Positions 1-5,139 of a stretch of 5,139 nucleotides of DNA are shown here, in pieces (the first letter of the stretch is position 1; each line of letters begins with the position of its first letter). Under the pieces are notes generated by a model that worked only from the letters and a program-made list of their open reading frames with translations, searched no databases and had not been told where the DNA came from. A program made the translations under genes and the position numbers. The DNA is from an uncultured Acidimicrobiia bacterium (GTDB lineage Bacteria > Actinomycetota > Acidimicrobiia > Spongiisociales > Spongiisociaceae): the NCBI GenBank assembly GCA_937900165.1, contig CALCCX010000432.1, positions 1-5,139 on the forward strand, given 5' to 3'.

Positions 1-299
1 TGAAGTTGCCGAGAGTGACAGTGGTGCTTGCAGGAATCGGTGTGGTGGCCTTGGCCGGCGGCGTCATGTGGCTCGCGCTCCGCGCTTCGGGTTGGATGCG
101 ACAAATGCCAGATGTCGTTCGGGTCACCCAAGAACAGGTGCGTTCGGCCCGTTTTGGCCTCGCACGTCTCCGGGCCCTGCGGGTGCCGCCGACCGGGTCA
201 CCCGACGGGCCAAGGCAGACGAATGAGGTCATCAGCAATGTGTCAGGCGAAGGTCTGGAACCTCCCGCTACCGAGTGGGTCGACAACTCCGAGGCGTAG
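1..299 (+). CDS. Small membrane-anchored hypothetical protein, 5' end at or just beyond window edge
   Basis: I do not recognise this protein. The frame is open from the left edge to a TAG at 297-299. The first in-window start is TTG at 6-8, but the two bases at 1-2 are 'tg' in the same frame, so a start codon NTG probably straddles the edge and gives an N-terminus MKLPRVTVV. That reads like a membrane anchor or signal peptide: a Lys and an Arg, then a hydrophobic Ala/Gly/Val stretch of about 20 residues ending at WLALRAS, with no lipobox Cys. The remaining ~65 residues are hydrophilic, rich in Arg, Val and Pro, and show no known motif. It could equally be the C-terminal end of a longer protein. 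It lies 51 bp upstream of terC on the same strand, so co-transcription is possible but not shown. An overlapping frame (28-363) is less convincing because it runs past the terC start and has no coherent hydrophobic segment. Confidence 0.45.
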   Translation, partial: KLPRVTVVLAGIGVVALAGGVMWLALRASGWMRQMPDVVRVTQEQVRSARFGLARLRALRVPPTGSPDGPRQTNEVISNVSGEGLEPPATEWVDNSEA

Positions 300-338
300 C
301 AGTTCAGGTCTATCCACCGGGATGGCATGGCAACTCAA

Positions 339-344
339 TAGGCT
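339..344 (+). promoter_or_regulatory. Candidate -10 box (TAGGCT) for a leaderless terC transcript, or weak ribosome binding site
   Basis: TAGGCT fits the actinobacterial TANNNT -10 pattern and ends 6 nt before the A of the terC ATG, the spacing expected if transcription begins at the start codon itself. No convincing -35 is visible 16-18 bp upstream, where the sequence is about ACCGGG. The same bases include AGG, 8 nt before the ATG, which could act as a weak Shine-Dalgarno instead. TANNNT is a loose pattern that often occurs by chance. Confidence 0.2.
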
Positions 345-350
345 GTTGCG

Positions 351-1145
351 ATGGAACTCTTGACCAACCCAGACACTTGGGTCGCCCTATTCACTCTGAC
401 GATTCTCGAGATCGTTCTCGGAATCGACAACATCATCTTCATTTCGATCTTGGCTGCCAAGCTTCCCGAGAGCCAGCAGGCCAAGGCGAGAAACGTCGGT
501 CTGGGCCTGGCGCTGGTGATGCGGATCTTGCTGTTGCTGAGCATCTCTTGGGTGATCGGCCTCACGGGGACATTGTTCGAGGTTCTCGGCATGGACGTTT
601 CGGGGCGCGACATCATCCTGATCGGCGGTGGTCTCTTCCTGCTCGGAAAGGCAACGTATGAGATTCACGAAAAGTTGGAAGGAGAAGAGCCAACCGGAGG
701 GCCTGGTAAGGCGACGGCCACCTTTGCAGGCATCATCGTGCAGATCGGGATCCTAGACATGGTCTTCAGCCTCGACTCGGTGATCACCGCGGTTGGCATG
801 GCGGATGAAATCGCAGTGATGGTCGCCGCGGTCATGATCGCAATCGGCGGCATGCTGGCGTCGGCCGGGGCGATTGCCGGGTTTGTCAACAACCATCCAA
901 CCGTCAAGATGCTGGCTCTGGGCTTCCTGCTTCTCATCGGAATGTCGTTGGTTGCCGAAGGCTTCGACGCCAAGATCGAAAAGGCCTACATCTACTTCGC
1001 TATGGGCTTTTCGGTTTTCGTGGAGGTGCTCAATCTTCGGGTCAAGGCCAGGAAGAAGGTGAAGAGCAAACCGGTCGAGCTGCGACCGACCTTTGTCAAG
1101 GAGCCCGAAGCGTCTGGGGCAGTGGGCAACCTGGTCAAGAAATAG
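351..1145 (+). CDS. TerC family integral membrane protein (probable metal-ion transporter)
   Basis: This is a complete 264-residue TerC-domain protein (UPF0053/YoaE/YgdQ-like N-terminal type) of the inner membrane. The family includes tellurite-resistance TerC, E. coli Alx (manganese export) and Bacillus MeeF/MeeY, linked to manganese supply of exported enzymes. The substrate here cannot be read from sequence, but divalent manganese is the best guess. The family signatures are visible: LEIVLGIDNIIF near residues 19-30, with acidic residues Glu20 and Asp26 in the first membrane segment, and DMVFSLDSVITAVG at 136-149, with Asp136 and Asp142 in the fourth. About seven hydrophobic helices can be traced (roughly 10-32, 49-70, 86-101, 123-147, 153-180, 186-203, 211-228). 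A charged loop at 103-120 and a basic cytoplasm-like tail (RVKARKKVKSK from 230) lie outside the membrane. No CBS or CorC domain follows, unlike the longer YoaE proteins. The ATG at 351 puts the first motif where relatives have it. No Alx-type riboswitch is apparent in the short upstream gap. Confidence 0.9.
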   Translation: MELLTNPDTWVALFTLTILEIVLGIDNIIFISILAAKLPESQQAKARNVGLGLALVMRILLLLSISWVIGLTGTLFEVLGMDVSGRDIILIGGGLFLLGKATYEIHEKLEGEEPTGGPGKATATFAGIIVQIGILDMVFSLDSVITAVGMADEIAVMVAAVMIAIGGMLASAGAIAGFVNNHPTVKMLALGFLLLIGMSLVAEGFDAKIEKAYIYFAMGFSVFVEVLNLRVKARKKVKSKPVELRPTFVKEPEASGAVGNLVKK

Positions 1146-1151
1146 CTGTCA

Positions 1152-1172
1152 GCCCCGGCCGATGGTTGGGGT
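1152..1172 (+). terminator. GC-rich hairpin between convergent terC and leuB
   Basis: CCCCGGCC (1153-1160) pairs with GGTTGGGG (1164-1171) around a three-base loop GAT, giving eight base pairs of which two are G-U, plus a G-U pair at 1152/1172. The G-U pairs exist only in RNA read from the plus strand; in the minus-strand transcript they become A-C mismatches, so the structure favours the terC message. It starts 7 bp after the terC stop. No U-tract follows, so intrinsic termination is uncertain, although U-less hairpin terminators have been proposed in actinobacteria. Confidence 0.4.
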
Positions 1173-1174
1173 GT

Positions 1175-2242
1175 TCAGGCCTCGCTGATGGCTGCGGCGA
1201 TTCGGTCGCCGATCTCTGACGTGGAGGCGCCCATGTCCGGGCCGCCCATTGTCGCCAGAGTCGGCAGCACCGCGGCGGCGGCCCGCTCTACCGCGGCAGC
1301 CGCGTCTGTTTCGCCGAGGTGCGAAAGAGCCAATGCCGTTGACAGAACCGCGGCGACCGGGTTGGCCCAGCCGTTGCCCGCAATGTCGGGGGCCGAGCCG
1401 TGCACCGGCTCGAACATCGACGGAAATCGTTTTTCGGGGTCGAGGTTGCCGGATGCGGCCAGTCCCAGTCCACCCTGCACCGCTGCCCCCAGATCGGTGA
1501 TGATGTCGCCGAACAGGTTGTCGGTGACGATCACATCGAAGCGGCCTGGATCGTTTACGAGGTACAGGCACGCCGCATCGACGTGCACGTAGTCGAGTTC
1601 GATGGTTGGGAATTCGGCGTTGAGTTCCTGGGCGGTCCTCCACCACAGATCGCCCGCGTAGGCGAGCACATTGGTTTTGTGACATACGGTCAGCCGTTTG
1701 TCTCGCAGCATGGCCTGGTCGTAGGCAAAGCGGATGGCCCGTTCCACGCCCTTGCGGGTGTTCATCGAATCCTGGGTGGCGACCTCGTCAGGTGTACCTG
1801 TCTTGAAGCTGCCGCCGATTCCCGCATACAGGCCCTCGGTGTTTTCGCGGATGATCACGATGTTGCACTGCTCAGGAGTGAGTCCGGCGATCGGGCTCGG
1901 CACCCCTGGGTATAGCTTGACCGGCCGCAGGTTGATGTACTGGTCGAAGTCGAACCTGAGCTTGAGCAGCAGGCCCCGCTCGATCACTCCAGGTGGAACG
2001 TCAGGGGTACCGACCGCCCCGAGCAGGATCGCATCGAATTCGGCCAGTTCGGCCTGGGTGGATTCGGGCAGAACCTCGCCGGTCCTCAGGTAGCGCCCGC
2101 CCCCGAGGTCGTACTCGTGAACCTCTACAGCGAAGTCGAAATGGGCGGCCGCCGCCTCGAGCGCCTTCACGGCCTCGGCCGTCACTTCGATTCCGACCCC
2201 GTCACCGGGAATCGTGGCTATTCGGTAGGAACGATCAGACAT
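1175..2242 (-). CDS. leuB: 3-isopropylmalate dehydrogenase
   Basis: LeuB oxidatively decarboxylates (2R,3S)-3-isopropylmalate to 2-oxoisocaproate with NAD+ and a divalent metal, the third step of leucine biosynthesis, in the cytoplasm. The 355-residue protein is complete and of normal length. Visible motifs include IPGDGVG at 11-17, ERGLLL at 88-93 (the Glu and Leu pair that meet the isopropyl group), substrate arginines Arg96, Arg106 and Arg132 (in RENTEGLY, with catalytic Tyr139), catalytic Lys189 in HKTN, and metal ligands Asp222, Asp246 and Asp250 in the HVDA and NLFGDIITD motifs. The nucleotide site is HGSAPDIAGNG at 281-291, where Asp286 points to NAD rather than NADP. Overall it looks closest to mycobacterial LeuB. 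Tartrate or D-malate dehydrogenases share the fold but are less likely given ERGLLL. The ATG at 2242 leaves the usual short lead before the GDG motif; no Shine-Dalgarno is seen. No other leu genes are in the window. It converges with terC. Confidence 0.93.
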   Translation of the reverse strand: MSDRSYRIATIPGDGVGIEVTAEAVKALEAAAAHFDFAVEVHEYDLGGGRYLRTGEVLPESTQAELAEFDAILLGAVGTPDVPPGVIERGLLLKLRFDFDQYINLRPVKLYPGVPSPIAGLTPEQCNIVIIRENTEGLYAGIGGSFKTGTPDEVATQDSMNTRKGVERAIRFAYDQAMLRDKRLTVCHKTNVLAYAGDLWWRTAQELNAEFPTIELDYVHVDAACLYLVNDPGRFDVIVTDNLFGDIITDLGAAVQGGLGLAASGNLDPEKRFPSMFEPVHGSAPDIAGNGWANPVAAVLSTALALSHLGETDAAAAVERAAAAVLPTLATMGGPDMGASTSEIGDRIAAAISEA

Positions 2243-2250
2243 GGTCAGTG

Positions 2251-2256
2251 AGGTTA
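2251..2256 (-). promoter_or_regulatory. Candidate -10 box (TAACCT) for a near-leaderless leuB transcript
   Basis: Read on the minus strand, TAACCT fits the TANNNT -10 pattern and lies 8 nt before the leuB ATG, placing the expected start of transcription within a base or two of the start codon. About 16 bp further upstream TTCGCC could serve as a poor -35. The 5' side of leuB has no purine-rich ribosome binding site (CACTGACC precedes the ATG), which suits leaderless initiation. This is inferred from pattern and spacing only. Confidence 0.3.
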
Positions 2257-2278
2257 GAGGTGTCAGAGGCCGGGCGAA

Positions 2279-2416
2279 TTAATCGCTCGAGGCGTCCCCC
2301 TGATGAGCTGGAATGAGGGAGTTGATGACTTGCCAACCGACTTTGTCTGGGTCGAATTGTTCGGGGACCCGTGCCTTGGACAGAAGGGCCGGTCTGAGAG
2401 CCCAGGCTTGATTTGC
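2279..2416 (-). other. Stop-free stretch in frame behind the kinase gene, possible gene remnant or chance
   Basis: This fills most of the 174 bp between the kinase-like gene and leuB. Directly after the kinase TGA (2419-2417) the same frame stays open for 45 codons to a TAA at 2281-2279. The translated peptide looks fairly protein-like, including VPEQFDPDKVGWQVINSL, but it has no ATG, GTG or TTG start, so it could only be expressed by stop-codon readthrough or a CTG start. The kinase-like protein already has full family length without it. It may be chance in a GC-rich genome, an eroded gene end, or a base error in the stop codon. Nothing else is recognisable in this gap apart from the candidate leuB promoter. 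Confidence 0.2.
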
Positions 2417-2947
2417 TCATTGCGTTGGCAGGTCCGTGAGAAAACGAGAGACTGCGCGGGAGGACCGCAGACGGTGAAACGACAGGTGCCGGAAATCTGG
2501 ATTCTGCATGGCCTGGTCGTACAGGTCGCGCATTTCTGGATGGGTTGTCCAGCTCCAAACGAGAAGGTTTTCCTTTCGTGAAACAAGGTTCCGCCAACCC
2601 TCCACATTGCCGTTCCAGAGCTTCTGTCTGGTCACCACTCTGCGAACAGTTCGAGGTACCAGGCGGCCCATGACCTTCCATCGAGGAGGATCTGTGAACA
2701 CGACGGTGTCGGCGCGAGCCCAGACGATGTCACGTACCCTCGGATAGTTGCCGTCGATCACCCAGCCGTCCTGTTCGGCGATATCGCCGACGGCCTCGCG
2801 GAAGGGCTCAGTCGCTATCTCTCCCCAGTCGGGCAGGTGGGCGATCGAGTCGAGTCCCAGGTATGGCAGATCGAGCCGTTCGGCTATCGACTTTGCCAAT
2901 GTCGTCTTTCCCGAACCGGTAGCGCCCATGACGCTGATTCTCCGCAT
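2417..2947 (-). CDS. Small P-loop NTPase, nucleoside/adenylate-kinase-like (FlaR/'topology modulation protein' type)
   Basis: This is a complete cytoplasmic protein of 176 residues from the ATG at 2947. It has a Walker A loop GATGSGKT at 8-15, straight after the first beta strand (RRISVMG). A substrate-side segment with YLGLDSI follows at 29-35, then the family signature VIDGNYPRVRD at 63-73 and a second strand ADTVVFTDPPR at 79-89. An arginine-rich lid-like region (RTVRRVVTRQKLWNGN, 99-114) completes the core. This order is typical of proteins annotated 'P-loop topology modulation protein', FlaR or adenylate kinase-like; their substrates are mostly unknown, so a specific phosphotransfer reaction should not be assumed. 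A TTG at 2950 directly precedes the ATG. The nearest purine-rich site, GGTGG at 2964-2960, is 9 nt before the TTG and 12 before the ATG, so TTG initiation adding one Met is possible. It begins 24 bp after the hrpA stop on the same strand, suggesting one transcript. Confidence 0.8.
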   Translation of the reverse strand: MRRISVMGATGSGKTTLAKSIAERLDLPYLGLDSIAHLPDWGEIATEPFREAVGDIAEQDGWVIDGNYPRVRDIVWARADTVVFTDPPRWKVMGRLVPRTVRRVVTRQKLWNGNVEGWRNLVSRKENLLVWSWTTHPEMRDLYDQAMQNPDFRHLSFHRLRSSRAVSRFLTDLPTQ

Positions 2948-2971
2948 CAACAGATTCTGCCACCGAAGCCC

Positions 2972-5045
2972 TCAGGCATCTCGTTCGGCGGCGGTCAGGG
3001 CGACCCGAATCCGCTTCTCGCTGACCGGGCCCTGCACTCCCAGGGATTGGGCGTACAGACTCACCCGCAGCTCTTGCAGCATCCAGGTGATCTCAAGCAG
3101 GTCTGGGGTGAAACCGTGGGCATCGACGAGGCCGTCGTGGGCGGACTCGAGATCCTGGATCCTGGCCGTCAGGTCCTGGTCTCTGGCCACGTTGTCGGTC
3201 AGGCGGCTGAGACGATGGGCCACCCCATCGACGTAGCGGACTACGTGAGGGAGGCGATCGGCGCCGAGGCCTGCGAGGAAACCTGGGTAGATGAGGCGTC
3301 CGAGCTGATCGACCATGTCATCGATCGACGGCTGAAAAACCGGGGAGGTAGTTGCCTCGATTTCTTGTTCGATGGCGCGGGTGGTGGTGAGGATGACAAT
3401 GGCGTGACGGGAGATCGCTTCGACCTGTTCGCCAAGCAGGCGGCGAGCCGTAGAGACGAGCCGCGCAAACGTCGGTTCGCTCCAGGCGGGACCACCTTCG
3501 ATGGCGAGGATCTCGTCGAGTGCGCAGGCGAGCACGTCCTCCGTGAACTCGTCGACTGATCCGTACGGCCCGGTGGCCAACGCCAAAGTCAGGTCGTTGG
3601 TGATGGTTGAGGTGACCAGACGCCTGGGAGACGGCAGGGTCAACAAGATCAGGCGTCGGGTTCCGTCCCACATGGCGCTGGCCTGCTCGTCGGCGGTGGC
3701 CAGGACTCGCAGGCCGACAGTCTCGCCTTCGTCGATCAGGGCCGGGTAGACGGTCGAGGTGTGATGGGGTCCTCGGATCTCGATCTCGGACGGCAGCTCG
3801 CCGATCGTCCATTCGACCAGCCCGGTCTCCTCGATGTCGAAGTCGGTTTCGGCGATGGCCGATGTCGCCTCCGTCGTCAGCTTCTCCTTGATCGACGTCA
3901 GGTCATCACCGATGGCGATGACCTCGCCTGTGTGGTCTGTGATGCGAAACGTCATCCTCAGGTGGTGGGGGAGTGCTTCGAAATCGAAATCGTCCAGCGG
4001 TACCGGCAGGCCGCTGAGTCGAGCCAAGGTGCGGCGTACCGTCGAGAGCAGTGGACCTTGCGACGGATCGAGATCGGGCAGGATCGCCGCGACCGTGTCA
4101 GGGATTGGTACGAACTCCTTGCGGATCTGTTTGGGAAGGGTGCGGATCAGGGCGGCGACCAACTCCTGTCGATGTCCAGGGACCTGCCATTCGAACAGCG
4201 ACGGATCGACCCGCTCCAGGACCGACACAGGGACGTCGACGGTGACCCCGTCCGCCTCGCTGGTCGGATCGAACTCGTAGCTGAGCGCCAGAGCCAGGTC
4301 ACCGTGATGCCAAACCTCCGGAAAGGCGGACTCGTCTGGGCCGCTCACGTCGGGTTCGATCAGATCGTCTATCGACATGTCGAGCAGGTGCGGATCCTCT
4401 GCTCGCGCGTCCCGCCACCAAGCATCGAAATGGCGGGTCGATGCAGCATCGGCAGGAATCCGGGCGGCGTAGAAGTCGTGGATGACGTCCTCGTCGACCA
4501 GCAGGTCGGCGCTGCGTTTGCGGGCCTCCAGCGCCAAGACCTCGTCGATCCGAGCGGCGTTGTGGACGATGAACGCATGGTCCGACTCCCATTCGCCCAG
4601 CACCAGCGCGTGGTGGATGAACAGCTCGCGGGCGGCCGCCTGGTCAACCCTCGAATACTGGATCCGCCGCTCCGTGACCAACGGCATGCCGAACATGGTC
4701 ACCGTTTCGTAGGCGACCACTGAGCCACGCTCTCGCTCCCACCACGGATCCGAATACGCTCGCTTGATGAGATGTGGGGCGATCTCCTCGATCCAGGCGG
4801 GATCGATCGGGGCGACGCTGCGGGCCCACAGCCGGGTCGTCTCGACCAGGGCGCCTGCCATCACCCACTCTGGGTTGGCCTTGAACTGTGACGACCCTGG
4901 GTTGATGGCGAACTTGGACCCTCTCGCTCCCCGGTATTCGTGGCTGTCCGGGTCCTTGGTGCCGACCTGGCTCAGCAGACCGGCCAGCAGGGAGCGGTGG
5001 ATGGCCTCTCGGTCGGCGGGGGCGCGGTTCATGGTCAAACCGAGG
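2972..5045 (-). CDS. hrpA: ATP-dependent RNA helicase HrpA, C-terminal part (5' truncated by adapter/contig end)
   Basis: HrpA is a DEAH-box RNA helicase; in E. coli it acts in mRNA processing and rescue of stalled or collided ribosomes. Only the last ~690 residues are present. E. coli HrpA has about 1300, so the helicase core (Walker A, DEAH, RecA-like domain 2, HA2) is missing. In fragment numbering, what remains is the OB-fold region at about 14-98 (EYRGARGSKFAINPGS at 37-52, VETTRLWAR at 67-75, HLIKRAYSDPWWE at 91-103). The long HrpA-specific DUF3418 region follows to the end, closing with WMLQELRVSLYAQSLG at 654-669 and SEKRI. These motifs match what I recall of E. coli HrpA in the same order, including ARHFDSWW-like and PALVDE-like segments, with no internal frameshift. 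The last genomic codon is at 5044-5042; further upstream residues (MCSSDL) are translated adapter, so the GTG at 5062 is not a real start. The kinase-like gene follows closely. Confidence 0.92.
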
Positions 5046-5111
5046 AGATCGGAAGAGCACACGTCTGAACTCCAGTCACACTGATATAGCTCGTATGCCG
5101 TCTTCTGCTTG
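5046..5111 (+). other. Illumina TruSeq adapter contamination (read-2 adapter, i7 index ACTGATAT, P7 end)
   Basis: This is artificial sequence. AGATCGGAAGAGC begins at 5046 and continues through the TruSeq indexed adapter to CCAGTCAC at 5072-5079. The index ACTGATAT is at 5080-5087 (it corresponds to TruSeq index 25 as I recall it), and the P7 segment ends in TATGCCGTCTTCTGCTTG at 5111. One base differs from the standard adapter: position 5089 is G where T is expected, probably a read error. Biological sequence therefore stops at 5045. The adapter creates false coding sequence on both strands: MCSSDL and MLFRS on the minus strand and RSEEHTSELQSH on the plus strand. Confidence 0.98.
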
Positions 5112-5139
5112 AAAAAAAAAAAAAAGAGAGAGAGAGCAG
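5112..5139 (+). other. Post-adapter poly-A and GA dinucleotide run (sequencing artefact)
   Basis: Fourteen A residues (5112-5125) follow directly after the P7 adapter end, then a GA repeat and a final GCAG. Homopolymer A after the adapter is the usual signal when a read runs beyond the end of a short library molecule, and the GA repeat looks like further low-quality signal. It should not be read as a poly-A tail, terminator or microsatellite. Confidence 0.92.

Noticed and set aside
1149..1685. 178-codon minus-strand frame and overlapping plus-strand frames within leuB
   Set aside because: The low-complexity Arg/Gly/Pro-rich translations are typical of out-of-frame reading of a GC-rich gene; leuB explains the region.
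1175..2242. Tartrate, D-malate or isocitrate dehydrogenase as the identity of the leuB product
   Set aside because: The ERGLLL substrate-specificity segment, the length and the overall likeness to actinobacterial LeuB favour 3-isopropylmalate dehydrogenase, though only an alignment or assay would be final.
2837..3559. 240-codon plus-strand open frame across the hrpA 3' end and the kinase start
   Set aside because: It is antisense to two supported genes and its protein resembles no family; treated as a shadow frame.
3761..4723. 320-codon plus-strand open frame opposite hrpA
   Set aside because: It lies entirely antisense to well-matched HrpA sequence, has no recognisable domain, and is the usual result of GC-rich codon bias leaving the opposite strand free of stops.
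1..5045. Search for CRISPR arrays, tRNA/rRNA genes, insertion sequences, long repeats or a defence cluster
   Set aside because: By eye I found no repeated spacers, tRNA-like cloverleafs, transposase motifs or inverted-repeat ends; the genes are ordinary chromosomal ones.
4764..5084. Plus-strand frame ending in RSEEHTSELQSH
   Set aside because: Its C-terminus is translated Illumina adapter and the rest is antisense to hrpA.
5112..5139. Poly-A run as a U-tract terminator or poly-A tail, and the GA run as a microsatellite
   Set aside because: It directly follows the complete P7 adapter end, so it is a read-through artefact.

Overview
The window reads as a short metagenomic or draft-assembly contig from a high-GC bacterium, most likely an actinomycete (Actinomycetota). 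The base composition is GC-rich with G/C-heavy third codon positions. The LeuB protein resembles the shorter mycobacterial/actinobacterial type (motifs ERGLLL, INLRP and SMFEPVHGSAPDIAG). Two genes lack a clear Shine-Dalgarno sequence and have TANNNT-type -10 boxes only 6-8 bp before the ATG, as in leaderless actinobacterial transcripts. A more precise placement (for example Acidimicrobiia) would be a guess.

Layout, left to right: bases 1-299 (+) hold a small membrane-anchored protein whose start is probably one base off the left edge. Bases 351-1145 (+) encode a TerC-family membrane protein. Facing it are three genes on the minus strand, in transcription order: a 5'-truncated hrpA (C-terminal ~690 residues of the DEAH-box RNA helicase, 5045-2972), a small P-loop nucleoside-kinase-like NTPase (2947-2417), and leuB, 3-isopropylmalate dehydrogenase (2242-1175). 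terC and leuB converge on a 29 bp gap that holds a GC-rich hairpin. hrpA and the kinase gene are about 24 bp apart and are probably co-transcribed. leuB lies a further 174 bp downstream and may have its own promoter. The genes do not form one pathway: leucine synthesis, RNA helicase/ribosome rescue, membrane metal transport and an uncharacterised nucleotide-binding protein are neighbours only.

The last 94 bases are not biological. From 5046 the sequence is the Illumina TruSeq read-2/i7 adapter with index ACTGATAT, one mismatch and the P7 end, followed by a poly-A run and a GA repeat typical of reading past the end of a short insert. The apparent start of the long minus-strand ORF (N-terminus MCSSDL) is translated adapter, and hrpA is truncated there rather than naturally short.

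I looked for an undescribed system (defence island, CRISPR, repeats, structured RNA, mobile element) and found none. The notable items are the adapter artefact, a 45-codon open stretch in frame behind the kinase stop codon, the hairpin between terC and leuB, and the possible leaderless starts.
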